Positions 52,277-61,255 of a stretch of 64,000 nt of DNA are shown piece after piece. Position numbers and translations under genes: made by a program. The notes below the pieces were generated by a model that worked only from the letters and a program-made list of their open reading frames with translations, was not told the origin of the DNA and did not search any database. The stretch is from Lysinibacillus pinottii (lineage in GTDB: Bacteria > Bacillota > Bacilli > Bacillales_A > Planococcaceae): assembly GCF_024753545.1 (NCBI RefSeq), contig NZ_JANTOO010000020.1:1-64000 (forward strand), given 5' to 3'. How positions within the stretch are numbered: position 1 is the stretch's first letter; every line of letters starts with the position of its first letter.

Positions 52277-53395
52277 ATGGTATATGATGTCATTATAGTT
52301 GGAGCAGGCTCTATGGGGATGGCGGCAGGTTATTATTTAGCAAAGTCTGGGAAAAGTGTTTTAATGCTGGATGCTTTTGATCCCCCTCATGAGGAAGGGA
52401 GCCATCATGGAGAGACAAGAATTATTCGATTTGCCTATGGTGAGGGAGCTAGCTATGTACCTTTCGTTAAACGAGCTGGGGAGCTATGGCAGGAGCTCGA
52501 ATCTTTAGCAGATGAGAACTTATTTTTACAAACTGGGGTAGTAAATATCGGAGAGCCAACTTGCAGCTTTATTCAAAACGTAAAAGCCAGCGCTACCCTT
52601 CATGAATTAGCACTCGAACACTATTCAGCAGCTGAAGCCATGAACAAGTGGCCTGGATTATCTTTACCAGCCAATTTGGTAGCATGCTTTGAGCCGACAG
52701 CTGGGGTCCTTCGAGTTGAAGCATGTATTAGAGCCTATAAAAAGCTAGCCTTGCAAGCTGGGGCACGCTTACAGATAAAAGAAAAAGTTGTTGGCATCCA
52801 AGCGGGAGAAATTGTGCAAGTTCAAACGGCCAATCAAGTCTATGAGGCAAAGCATTTAATTGTCACTGCTGGGGCATGGGCAACTGAGCTACTTCAAACG
52901 CTGGACATCGCCCTTCCTGTTACACCAACGCGAAAAACCTTTGCATGGTTTGAAGCGGATGAACAGCTTTATAGTAATGAGGTCTTTCCAGCCTATTGCT
53001 TTGAATTCGCTGATTCCTCTTACTATGGCTTCCCAAGCATTGATGGTGCAGGACTAAAGCTAGGTCGACATGATGGCGGCGAAGAAATAAATCCAAATAA
53101 ACCTCTTCATCCATTCGATGACCATGATCGTGCAGATTTACAACATTTCATTCAGCAATTTATGCCTCAGCATGGAGCATTAAAATACGGGAAAACGTGC
53201 AAATATTCCATGACGCCAGACGAAGATTTCATCATCGATTTCTTACCTACTCATCCAAATATGATAATTGCGGCAGGTTTTTCAGGTCATGGCTTTAAAT
53301 TTAGCAGTGCCGTTGGAGAAGCTCTCGCAGAATTAACATTACATGGTAAATGCAAGCAGGATTTAACACGCTTCCAGCTTAATCGATTTTATTAG
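52277..53395 (+). CDS. Monomeric sarcosine oxidase / N-methyl-amino-acid oxidase
   Basis: 372 residues from ATG 52277; the longer frame runs through the terminator. The dinucleotide-binding motif is VIIVGAGSMGMAAGYYLAKSG, followed by DAFDPPHEEGSHHGETRIIRFAYGEG, the strong MSOX signature. KYGKTCKYSMTPDEDFIID contains the Cys that covalently holds FAD in sarcosine oxidase. The C-terminal AAGFSGHGFKFSSAVGE is the second signature. It oxidises sarcosine or N-methyltryptophan, giving formaldehyde and hydrogen peroxide. Confidence 0.93.
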   Translation: MVYDVIIVGAGSMGMAAGYYLAKSGKSVLMLDAFDPPHEEGSHHGETRIIRFAYGEGASYVPFVKRAGELWQELESLADENLFLQTGVVNIGEPTCSFIQNVKASATLHELALEHYSAAEAMNKWPGLSLPANLVACFEPTAGVLRVEACIRAYKKLALQAGARLQIKEKVVGIQAGEIVQVQTANQVYEAKHLIVTAGAWATELLQTLDIALPVTPTRKTFAWFEADEQLYSNEVFPAYCFEFADSSYYGFPSIDGAGLKLGRHDGGEEINPNKPLHPFDDHDRADLQHFIQQFMPQHGALKYGKTCKYSMTPDEDFIIDFLPTHPNMIIAAGFSGHGFKFSSAVGEALAELTLHGKCKQDLTRFQLNRFY

Positions 53396-53552
53396 TTTTG
53401 AATACATGTAGAAAACAATCAATAGCCGGCATTAAATGGATGCTTCATCATAAAAGCAGAGTGGAACGTAAGGCGGCAATTCCAATTGTGGAAATAAGCG
53501 ACGTTACTTTATTTCATTCTTTATCAATTTAATATTTTATTTTTATTAACCT

Positions 53553-53602
53553 AAAAAGAACCCCAAACATGTAACTTTATCAATCACTATAATTTGGGGT
53601 TC
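53553..53602 (-). terminator. Terminator of the flavin-precursor-type operon
   Basis: GAACCCCAAA and TTTGGGGTTC form a perfect 10-bp stem with a 25-base loop. Five T follow on the minus strand, just past the HAD gene. Confidence 0.8.
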
Positions 53603-53618
53603 AACCATATTAAAAATC

Positions 53619-54182
53619 TTACGCTTCAATCAGTGCTAAAAAATCCTGCCAATGATGCAATCTTGGTAACTCAACATGCTGATTATAAGATTGATTTTTT
53701 AAAATTACTTTTGTTTGTATATTGTGAAGTGTCTCCAGTACTGCTGGTTTATCATCTACATAAACATCTAAAGCAAGCTCTTTTATAATCGCTACCTTCT
53801 CGGCATCTTGCATCCCACAGAAAAAATGGCCCTCTTTTATCGGAAACCCCTGTGCTTCCATCCATTCTTTTGTTTGCTTACAAAATTGCTTCGGCCGAGA
53901 GGTAATGTAGTAAATATCATGACCATGATAAGCTAAAGCTTGCAGCATTTTTAATGACCCTTCAAAAGAAGGACAGTTCGTAAAATAAATCTCTTCTAAT
54001 GAACTACTCCACATCGCTGCGCCCTCTGCATCTGATAAACCAAAAGGCTCATGAATTTCTACTCTTTTTAGCGTATGAAAAATATCAATCGGAATATTTT
54101 TCCCCATTTTTTTATTGTAAATGGCAAAGGCATGTGCCCGTAAATCTATCAGTGTATCATCAATGTCAAAACCAAATTTCAT
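53619..54182 (-). CDS. HAD family phosphatase (5'-nucleotidase-like)
   Basis: 187 residues. The HAD motif I is FGFDIDDTLIDL (nucleophile Asp and acid Asp), motif II is YYITSRPKQ, and motif III/IV is DVYVDDKPAVLE. The layout is that of NT5C-type 5'-nucleotidases. It is the last gene of the operon GTP cyclohydrolase II, RibD, monooxygenase, HAD. In that context it may remove the phosphate of the RibD product, a step done by HAD enzymes in bacterial riboflavin synthesis. Confidence 0.85.
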   Translation of the reverse strand: MKFGFDIDDTLIDLRAHAFAIYNKKMGKNIPIDIFHTLKRVEIHEPFGLSDAEGAAMWSSSLEEIYFTNCPSFEGSLKMLQALAYHGHDIYYITSRPKQFCKQTKEWMEAQGFPIKEGHFFCGMQDAEKVAIIKELALDVYVDDKPAVLETLHNIQTKVILKNQSYNQHVELPRLHHWQDFLALIEA

Positions 54183-54200
54183 TAGATGTGTTACATCCTT

Positions 54201-55286
54201 TCATGATGCTCTATTTAGAAAATGAGCAGAAAAAGTTTGTTCTCTCTCTATTTGTACTGCTAAAACATCCTCAATAGCTTGCTCTCGCATATGCTGAAAA
54301 TCTTGAACATTAAAATGAGCTAATGAATCTTTATTTAATAGAGATGCCAAACAATCCGCATCTTTTAGCGCACTGTTCAAGCCAAATGCTCCTGTTGGTG
54401 TCATCGTATGAACCGCATCGCCTAAAAGCACAAGACCCTTCGTGCCCCAACAGTTACAATGACAGCTGAAAACATCTAACAGCACAAAATCTTTCCAAGA
54501 CCGAATGTCCTCCTTTACAGGCTCAGATAATGCAGGGAATTGCATCGTAAGCTGTTGGATAAAAGGTGTAAATGATTGTTTTCGAAGCTGTGGATAGCTC
54601 CCTTGTTCAATATTCCATCCAATTTGAATAAAGCCACCAACTTGCGTGAACAATGATAATTGCTTATCTCCAATTAATGCCATTTTAATAGAAGGCTCCC
54701 AGCCTGAAGGTGCAGGAATTTTAGCCCATAGCAAGTCAAAGCCATGTTTTTGTTTTTGAACATCAATATGTGCCGCCTTACGAATCGTTGAATAGCGTCC
54801 ATCAGCACCAATTATTAATTGGCTATCGACCTTTATGGTTGTTCCATCTTTTATGGCGATTACGCCTTTATAATAACCCGACGCGTCCTGGATAAGCTCC
54901 GTTACCTTCGTATGTAGCAGACAAGTAAAATGAGAAAATAGCAGCGCTTTTTCTAAAATCCCCTTTAATAAATTAGCTTGAGGAACATGAATTCCTAGAT
55001 GACCTACTATGTCATTAGGAAAAATGGTTTTAAAGGCCTTACCATCTGCGTAATATTCTAGCTTTTCCATGCGTAATAAGCCAAGCGACTCGACTGCTTC
55101 GAAAAGTTGATGACTTTTTAAAACAGCCTCGCCTTCTTCATTTAAATGTTCACCACGAAAAGACTTTCCAAGATCCGCATTTTGTTCTAGTAGGATGACA
55201 GATAGCCCTTTTTTGACCAGTAAATAAGATAAAAGTGCACCTGCTGGTCCAGCCCCTACTATACAAACATCCGCTTCATAGTTCAA
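54201..55286 (-). CDS. FAD-dependent monooxygenase (PHBH/UbiH type)
   Basis: 361 residues. The motif DVCIVGAGPAGALLSYLLVKKGLSVILLEQ binds the ADP part of FAD, and the second motif GLVLLGDAVHTMTPTGAFGLNSALKDADCLASLL binds its ribityl chain. The GADGRYSTIRKAA motif between them is typical of this class. The start overlaps the RibD gene by 4 bases (ATGA). The substrate is unknown; coupling to RibD suggests a pyrimidine- or flavin-like compound. Confidence 0.88.
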   Translation of the reverse strand: MNYEADVCIVGAGPAGALLSYLLVKKGLSVILLEQNADLGKSFRGEHLNEEGEAVLKSHQLFEAVESLGLLRMEKLEYYADGKAFKTIFPNDIVGHLGIHVPQANLLKGILEKALLFSHFTCLLHTKVTELIQDASGYYKGVIAIKDGTTIKVDSQLIIGADGRYSTIRKAAHIDVQKQKHGFDLLWAKIPAPSGWEPSIKMALIGDKQLSLFTQVGGFIQIGWNIEQGSYPQLRKQSFTPFIQQLTMQFPALSEPVKEDIRSWKDFVLLDVFSCHCNCWGTKGLVLLGDAVHTMTPTGAFGLNSALKDADCLASLLNKDSLAHFNVQDFQHMREQAIEDVLAVQIEREQTFSAHFLNRAS

Positions 55287-56395
55287 TTTTCTTCACCTTG
55301 CTTTGGATAAGCAATAATACATAAATCCTCGCCTATCTTATCAAATGAGGCAAATTCAACCTGCCATGCCTCATTCATTAAGGAGGGATTAGAGCCCGCA
55401 AAAGGGGTTAATGATAAATTCCCTCCTAGAACCTTTGGCGCTATATAAATCACATATTTGTCAATGGCACCTTGCTGTAAAAATGAAGCATTCACTTTAC
55501 TACCACCCTCTAGCAAAATATCTGTAATGCCATGCTCATAAAGTCTTGCAAGCATTTCATCAATATTTAGCCCACGTTCGTCCTTCTCTATCGGTAAAAC
55601 TGTGAGACCTTTATTTATCAATAAATCGATCTTTTCTTGGCTAACATCATTGCTGCAAACAAGAATTGTTGGGGCTTCTTCCGTATTCAACACATTCGCA
55701 TCTAGTGGTGTACGTAATAGACTATCCATAATGATACGTGTTGGATTTTTTCCGTAGCCCTCGCTTAATCTTGTTGTTAATGATGGATTGTCAGCGATAA
55801 CTGTACCAACACCAACTAGAATACCATCTACCTCATGGCGAATACGGTGGACGTCCTCACGTGCAGCCTTACCTGTTACCCATTTAGAATGACCTGTATG
55901 CGTAGCAATTTTCCCATCTACAGTCATCGCAAATTTTGAAATAATAAACGGTCTTTTAGTGAGCATGTTATGGATAAAGCGTTCATTTAAACGACGTGCT
56001 TGTTGCTCCAAAACACCTACCTCCACTGTTATACCTGCATCACGCAACAATTGAATGCCACGACCTGCTACAGTAGGATTAGGGTCTTGCATCGCAACCA
56101 CAACTCGACTAACGCCAGAATCCTTCACTAGATTCGCACAAGGAGGCGTTTTACCAAAATGTGAACAAGGTTCAAGCGTAACGTATAGTGTAGCATTCTG
56201 TGCATGTTCTCCAGCCATACGAAAAGCATGAACTTCTGCATGTGGTTCGCCTGCTTTTCTGTGTAAACCAGTGCCTACAATAATGTCATTTTTGACAATT
56301 ACCGCCCCGACAAGTGGATTAGGGTTTGTATTACCTTTTGCACTAGCTGCTAGGTCTAGAGCTAGTTGCATGTATTTTTCGTCTTTAGTAGTCAT
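55283..56395 (-). CDS. ribD: Bifunctional RibD (deaminase/reductase)
   Basis: 370 residues from ATG 56395 (GGAGGTGG 5 bases upstream). The deaminase domain has the zinc site PHAEVHAF and PCSHFGKTPPC (residues 48-88). The reductase domain follows from about 145 (RPFIISKFAMTVDGKIATHTGHSKWVTG, then ILLEGGSKVNASFLQ). It deaminates the GTP-derived diaminopyrimidine and reduces the ribose to ribityl. It is 15 bases after the GTP cyclohydrolase II gene; no riboflavin synthase genes follow. Confidence 0.93.
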   Translation of the reverse strand: MTTKDEKYMQLALDLAASAKGNTNPNPLVGAVIVKNDIIVGTGLHRKAGEPHAEVHAFRMAGEHAQNATLYVTLEPCSHFGKTPPCANLVKDSGVSRVVVAMQDPNPTVAGRGIQLLRDAGITVEVGVLEQQARRLNERFIHNMLTKRPFIISKFAMTVDGKIATHTGHSKWVTGKAAREDVHRIRHEVDGILVGVGTVIADNPSLTTRLSEGYGKNPTRIIMDSLLRTPLDANVLNTEEAPTILVCSNDVSQEKIDLLINKGLTVLPIEKDERGLNIDEMLARLYEHGITDILLEGGSKVNASFLQQGAIDKYVIYIAPKVLGGNLSLTPFAGSNPSLMNEAWQVEFASFDKIGEDLCIIAYPKQGEEN

Positions 56396-56410
56396 GGTCG
56401 CCACCTCCAC

Positions 56411-57142
56411 TTATTGTTTTTCTCGTAAATGTCCAGATTTTTCAACCTTCGTTTCCAAATAAAAACGATTCGTTTCCGTTAAGCCACCCCATAAAGGAAC
56501 ATGCCCTTCTGCCGCCAAGCCACGAGCCTGTAAAGCAGCCAATTTTTTAGGATTATTTGTAATAAGTGTCACAGGTTTTGCGCGTAGTGTTGCTAATACC
56601 GCAAGTGCTTCTTCATATGAACGAGTATCGTCAGGGAAGCCAAGTGCATGGTTTGCTTCTACTGTATCTAGCCCTTCTTCTTGTAATAAATAAGCGAGTG
56701 ATTTCGAGAATAATCCAATGCCTCGCCCTTCATGATCGGCTAAATAAAAAATAGCTCCACAGCCGTGCTCTACAATCATTTTCATAGATTCATGCAATTG
56801 ATAGCCACAATCACAGCGCTGACTGCCAAATATGTCACCAGTGTGACAAATACTATGCATGCGGATTAAAGCATCCTCTGAATGGGTAAAATCACCATAT
56901 ACAAGAACTGATGATTGCTGTAAGAAAGCCAAATTGGCTGTAGCTAAGCTATCAATGATTTCTTCTTTTGATACATTCACATCTACTGTAAGCCAGTTAT
57001 ACCACTGAAAAGTAGCAGAAAAGTCACCTTGTTGAACGGGCAAATTGACAGGACCAACTAGGCAAATATTTTCTGTATTCGTGTGCTTTATAACTGTCAT
57101 TTTATCTTTCACTATGTCCATAATTTTAGTAGTAATTGTCAT
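56411..57142 (-). CDS. ribA: GTP cyclohydrolase II (stand-alone RibA)
   Basis: 243 residues from ATG 57142 (TTGGAG 7 bases upstream). The zinc site is ICHTGDIFGSQRCDCG with its three Cys, and the catalytic loop is YLADHEGRGIGL. ITNNPKKLAALQARGL and the end are typical too. It opens GTP to 2,5-diamino-6-ribosylamino-pyrimidinone phosphate. It lacks the RibB (DHBP synthase) domain that is fused to this enzyme in the usual Bacillus RibBA, which suggests a pathway other than bulk riboflavin. No FMN riboswitch is seen upstream. Confidence 0.92.
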   Translation of the reverse strand: MTITTKIMDIVKDKMTVIKHTNTENICLVGPVNLPVQQGDFSATFQWYNWLTVDVNVSKEEIIDSLATANLAFLQQSSVLVYGDFTHSEDALIRMHSICHTGDIFGSQRCDCGYQLHESMKMIVEHGCGAIFYLADHEGRGIGLFSKSLAYLLQEEGLDTVEANHALGFPDDTRSYEEALAVLATLRAKPVTLITNNPKKLAALQARGLAAEGHVPLWGGLTETNRFYLETKVEKSGHLREKQ

Positions 57143-57412
57143 ATTAATCTCCAACCTTCTATAGGAAACAGTTGGTTAAACCACCAACTGAGCACATGTA
57201 TTTTCACACCACTTACATAACGTAACTTAGTTTATAATAATAACTGAAAAGTGTCAAACAACGGCTACTATCCTATTATTTTTAATAGTAGATACAAAAA
57301 TTTTAGCATTACTTTTTCATCATATACTACTAGCTTATGGAGATGCTATTTTTTCTGTGCAGGCTAGTCTATAATAAGCTGTGGTACCTGTAATGACGAA
57401 AGGAAGTTTAAA

Positions 57413-58048
57413 ATGAACTTAGAAAAAACTGTTCAACTAAAGCAGCCAAAATATCAACAAATTGCTATCGACCTTGCCTCCAAGATCGTCGAAAGAAAAT
57501 ACCGCATCGGCGATAAAATATATGCTAGATCATCTCTTGCAAGTCAATATAATGTGTCTGCTGAGACTGCTAGAAGAGCAATCGCTGTTTTACAAGACTT
57601 AGAAATTGTAGAGGCAACGAAAGGTAGCGGTGTCATCATTAAGTCGTATGAAAAAGCAGCTCATTTTGTCCGACAGTTTCATGACGTTCAATCGATTCAT
57701 GAAATACAAAGTGAGCTTCTGACAAGTATTCAAAAGCAACAGCATGAATTAATAAATTTACAAGACAAAGCAAAGCAGCTAATTAGTCGTACGGAGCATT
57801 TCCGTTCAGTAAATCCATTTATCCCTTATCAATTAGAAATGACTGCGGAAAGTCCATGCATTCATCAAACTGTACAAGCCTTAAATTTTTGGCAAAATAC
57901 ATCAAGTACCATCGTCGGTATTCGTCGTGGTAATGAATTATTACTATCACCTGGCCCTTATGTATCATTCGAAGAAGGCGACATTATTTATTTTGTGGGA
58001 AATGACGAAAGCTTCGCTAGAGTACAAGGCTTTTTATATCCCAATTAA
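57413..58048 (+). CDS. busR: BusR-like regulator: GntR helix-turn-helix plus RCK_C domain
   Basis: 211 residues. A GntR-type winged helix (KYQQIAIDLASKIVERKYRIGDKIYARSSLASQYNVSAETARRAIAVL) is followed by a coiled coil (about 95-125) and a TrkA-C/RCK_C domain, STIVGIRRGNELLLSPGPYVSFEEGDIIYFVGN. This is the arrangement of BusR, which binds cyclic di-AMP and represses a glycine betaine transporter. Here the transporter genes follow directly, with a bipartite operator before them. Very good fit by context; the ligand is inferred. Confidence 0.9.
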   Translation: MNLEKTVQLKQPKYQQIAIDLASKIVERKYRIGDKIYARSSLASQYNVSAETARRAIAVLQDLEIVEATKGSGVIIKSYEKAAHFVRQFHDVQSIHEIQSELLTSIQKQQHELINLQDKAKQLISRTEHFRSVNPFIPYQLEMTAESPCIHQTVQALNFWQNTSSTIVGIRRGNELLLSPGPYVSFEEGDIIYFVGNDESFARVQGFLYPN

Positions 58049-58094
58049 AAACCGTTTAGGCGCTGATATCACAGCGTTTAAGCGGTTTTTTTCT
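58047..58094 (+). terminator. Terminator between busR and the transporter operon
   Basis: AAAACCG and CGGTTTT, with an inner stem CGCTG / CAGCG, are followed by seven T. Confidence 0.85.
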
Positions 58095-58105
58095 TATTGG
58101 TCGGT

Positions 58106-58148
58106 TTGACAAAAGTAACAACCCTTTGTTACAGTAAGGTTGTTACTT
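58106..58148 (+). promoter_or_regulatory. Promoter with bipartite BusR-type operator
   Basis: AAGTAACAACC (58113-58123) and GGTTGTTACTT (58138-58148) are perfect inverted half-sites 14 bases apart. A TTGACA -35 (58106-58111) lies just before the first, and a TACAGT -10 (58130-58135) lies between them. Binding to both half-sites would cover the promoter of the transporter operon. Confidence 0.7.
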
Positions 58149-58206
58149 GTTTATTTTTGGGTATCACTATCCTCATATAGTAATAATCTACGAAAGGAGT
58201 GCTTCT

Positions 58207-59406
58207 ATGGAAAAATTAAAAGTAGAACACGTATCGAAAGTGTTTGGCAAACATATTCCCCAAGCACTAGAACTCGTCAAGCAACAAAAAAGTAAGACTG
58301 ATATCTTAAAAGAAACAGGTGCAACTGTTGGTGTATACGATGCCAGCTTTACAGTAAACGAGGGAGAAATCTTCGTTATCATGGGATTATCAGGAAGCGG
58401 TAAATCTACATTAATACGGCTCTTAAACCGCCTTATTGAACCAACGAGCGGAAATATATATATCGATGGAGAAAATATTTCTAAAATGGGTAAAGAAAGT
58501 TTACGGACTGTAAGAAGAAATAAAATGAGTATGGTTTTCCAAAACTTCGGTTTATTCCCCCATCGTACATTACTTCAAAACACCGAATATGGCCTTGAAA
58601 TCCGAGGCATTTCAAAGGAAGAACGCCAAGCAAAAGCAGAGCAGGCTCTTGAAAATGCTGGATTACTCGCTTACAAAGATCAGTATCCAAGTCAATTATC
58701 AGGTGGTATGCAGCAACGTGTTGGATTAGCGCGTGCTCTTGCCAATGATCCTGAAATTTTATTAATGGATGAAGCTTTTTCAGCATTAGATCCATTGATT
58801 CGAAAAGAAATGCAAGATGAGCTACTTGATCTACAACAAAAGGTCAAAAAAACAATTTTATTTATCACGCATGATTTGAATGAAGCATTACGCATTGGGG
58901 ATCGCATCGCTATTATGAAGGATGGCTCTATCATTCAGATTGGTACGGGAGAAGAAATATTAACCAACCCAGCAAATGATTATGTCAAAACATTCGTGGA
59001 AGATGTGGACCGTTCTAAAGTATTGACGGCTGAAAATGTCATGGTGCGACCAGTGTATGTCAACGTAGATTTAGATGGCCCTAAAGTAGCGCTAAAACGC
59101 ATGCGACAAGAAGCGGTTAGTTTACTAATGGCGGTCGACAAAAACCGACATTTACAAGGCTTTATTACAGCAGACGACGCATTAGCTTCAGCAAAGAAGC
59201 AAGAGCAAACCGTTCACTCCATTGTGCAATCAGAAGTGTTAACAGTTCCACCAGATATGCTATTACAGGATATATTAGGGATGATTTATAATTCACCTAC
59301 TCCTATTGCCGTTGTAAAAGATGGTCGCTTGCTTGGTGTGCTGATTAGAGGCGTTGTCATCCAAGCACTTTCAACGAGTGATGAGGAGGCGGATGTACAT
59401 GAATAA
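58207..59406 (+). CDS. opuAA: Glycine betaine ABC transporter ATP-binding protein (OpuAA)
   Basis: 399 residues from ATG 58207 (AAAGGAG 8 bases upstream); the longer frame lacks a ribosome site. Walker A GLSGSGKST, signature LSGGMQQRVG and Walker B ILLMDEAFSALDP are present, with the OpuA-specific N-terminal LKVEHVSKVFGKHIPQALELVKQ. Two CBS domains fill residues about 280-395, which in OpuA sense ionic strength. The end overlaps the permease start by 8 bases. Confidence 0.95.
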   Translation: MEKLKVEHVSKVFGKHIPQALELVKQQKSKTDILKETGATVGVYDASFTVNEGEIFVIMGLSGSGKSTLIRLLNRLIEPTSGNIYIDGENISKMGKESLRTVRRNKMSMVFQNFGLFPHRTLLQNTEYGLEIRGISKEERQAKAEQALENAGLLAYKDQYPSQLSGGMQQRVGLARALANDPEILLMDEAFSALDPLIRKEMQDELLDLQQKVKKTILFITHDLNEALRIGDRIAIMKDGSIIQIGTGEEILTNPANDYVKTFVEDVDRSKVLTAENVMVRPVYVNVDLDGPKVALKRMRQEAVSLLMAVDKNRHLQGFITADDALASAKKQEQTVHSIVQSEVLTVPPDMLLQDILGMIYNSPTPIAVVKDGRLLGVLIRGVVIQALSTSDEEADVHE

Positions 59407-60253
59407 TTTTTTAGATAATATTCCAACAATACCACTAGCTCCATGGGTAGAATCAGCTATGGACTGGTTGACGAGTAATTTTTCAGCGTTCTTTAACTCG
59501 ATTCAGCAATTTGGAAAACTACTCATGAATCAGGTCACTGATTTGTTAAATAGTATCCCAGCCATTATTTTAATATTACTTGTCGTTGTTTTTGCCTTTT
59601 ATGCAACTGGTAAAAAATTCGGACTTGCCTCATTTTCATTAATAGGCTTGTTGTTTATCTATAATCAAGGTCTTTGGACAAATCTGATGGAAACAACCAC
59701 GCTCGTTATCTTTTCAAGTATTATTTCCATCATCATTGGTATTCCACTTGGGATTCTAATGTCGAAGTCTACAATCGCTGAAAGTATTATTAAACCAATA
59801 CTCGATTTCATGCAAACAATGCCTGGCTTTGTCTACCTCATCCCAGCCGTTGCCTTTTTCGGCATCGGAATTGTACCTGGTGTCTTCGCATCAGTTATCT
59901 TTGCTTTACCTCCAACGGTACGTATGACAAACCTTGGTATTCGTCAGGTACCTAAAGAATTAGTGGAAGCCGCAGACTCTTACGGTAGTACAGCTAGTCA
60001 AAAACTATTTAAAGTAGAAATCCCACTTGCTAAATCAACGATTATGGCAGGTATTAACCAAACTGTCATGCTGTCCCTTTCTATGGTAGTCATCGCCTCG
60101 ATGATTGGTGCTCCAGGTTTAGGACGTGAGGTCTTAACAGCCCTTCAACGTACACAGGTTGGGAATGGTTTCGTTGCAGGTTTAGGTTTAGTTATTTTTG
60201 CCATTATTATTGACCGTTTAACACAAAGCTTTAATAAAAAGAAAGCCTTATAA
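59399..60253 (+). CDS. opuAB: Glycine betaine ABC transporter permease (OpuAB)
   Basis: 284 residues from ATG 59399 (GAGGAGG upstream). A leading amphipathic segment (VESAMDWLTSNFSAFFNSIQQFGKLL) is followed by membrane helices and the ABC coupling motif EAADSYGSTASQKLFKVEIPLAKSTIMAGINQ. It forms the membrane channel of the osmoprotectant importer. Confidence 0.95.
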   Translation: MNNFLDNIPTIPLAPWVESAMDWLTSNFSAFFNSIQQFGKLLMNQVTDLLNSIPAIILILLVVVFAFYATGKKFGLASFSLIGLLFIYNQGLWTNLMETTTLVIFSSIISIIIGIPLGILMSKSTIAESIIKPILDFMQTMPGFVYLIPAVAFFGIGIVPGVFASVIFALPPTVRMTNLGIRQVPKELVEAADSYGSTASQKLFKVEIPLAKSTIMAGINQTVMLSLSMVVIASMIGAPGLGREVLTALQRTQVGNGFVAGLGLVIFAIIIDRLTQSFNKKKAL

Positions 60254-60321
60254 AATTAGTTTATTTTCTTGCCAAGAAGGCAGTTTAATAGATATAAATG
60301 ATGGACAGAAAGGGAGATTAG

Positions 60322-61200
60322 ATGAAACTGAAAACATTATCGAAATTAGGAATGGCCTTAGGTTTAGGCTTCATGCTCGCTGCATGTAGCGGAGAAGACT
60401 CTGGTTCTGGAAAAAATAGTGATTCTAAGGAGGTAAACTTAGCCTATGTAGAGTGGGATACTGAAATCGCCTCCACAAATGTAGTGGGGCAAGTCCTTGA
60501 AGATTTAGGCTATGATGTGACATTAACTCCTTTGGATAATGCCATTATGTGGGAAGCAGTTTCTAAAGGCGAGGCAGACGGCATGGTCGCTGCATGGTTA
60601 CCACATACACATGAATCACAGTATGAAAAATATAAAGATAAATTAGATGAGCTTGGCGAAAACCTTGCTGGCGCCAAAATCGGCTTAGTTGTACCAAGCT
60701 ATATGAAAGCAAACTCTATTGAAGATTTAACAGATGAAGCTGATCGAACAATTACTGGTATTGAGCCTGGAGCTGGTATAACAGCAGCAACAGAAAAAGC
60801 ATTAAATGAATATGATAATTTAGCAGATTGGAATTTTGTTACTTCTTCGTCTGGTGCAATGACTACTTCTTTAGCTAAGGCTTTGAAAGATAAGGAAGAA
60901 ATTATTGTTACGGGTTGGTCACCACACTGGAAATTTGCTAAATATGATCTTAAATATTTAGAAGATCCAAAAGGTGTTTACGGTGGCGAAGAAACAATCA
61001 ATACTTTTGTTCGTAAAGGGTTAAAAGAGGATTTACCAGAAGTGTATTCAGTGTTAGACAACTTTCACTGGACAGCTGAAGATTTAGAAAGCGTTATGCT
61101 AGAGGTTATGGATGGTAAAGATCCAAAAGACGCTGCTAAGGAATGGATTGAAGCAAATCCAGAAAAAGTAGCTGAATGGACAAAAGATGTAAAAAAATAA
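60322..61200 (+). CDS. opuAC: Glycine betaine-binding lipoprotein (OpuAC)
   Basis: 292 residues. A lipoprotein signal peptide (MKLKTLSKLGMALGLGFML) ends in the lipobox LAAC with Cys22. The mature domain is an OpuAC-type binding protein (VNLAYVEWDTEIASTNVVGQVLEDLGY, then MVAAWLPHTHE) with the Trp residues that hold the quaternary amine. It delivers glycine betaine to OpuAA/OpuAB. A separate lipoprotein, not a fusion to the permease. Confidence 0.94.
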   Translation: MKLKTLSKLGMALGLGFMLAACSGEDSGSGKNSDSKEVNLAYVEWDTEIASTNVVGQVLEDLGYDVTLTPLDNAIMWEAVSKGEADGMVAAWLPHTHESQYEKYKDKLDELGENLAGAKIGLVVPSYMKANSIEDLTDEADRTITGIEPGAGITAATEKALNEYDNLADWNFVTSSSGAMTTSLAKALKDKEEIIVTGWSPHWKFAKYDLKYLEDPKGVYGGEETINTFVRKGLKEDLPEVYSVLDNFHWTAEDLESVMLEVMDGKDPKDAAKEWIEANPEKVAEWTKDVKK

Positions 61201-61204
61201 TGTA

Positions 61205-61255
61205 AACAAATGCACTTCCTTTGTTTCAACGGGAAGTGCATTTGTTATGCTTCTT
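61205..61255 (+). terminator. Terminator of the opuA operon
   Basis: AACAAATGCACTTCC and GGAAGTGCATTTGTT form a perfect 15-bp stem, followed by ATGCTTCTTTT. It probably also ends the converging SMR operon. Confidence 0.85.

Noticed and set aside
57155..57412. FMN riboswitch before the GTP cyclohydrolase II gene
   Set aside because: The conserved RFN-element boxes are absent on the minus strand here.
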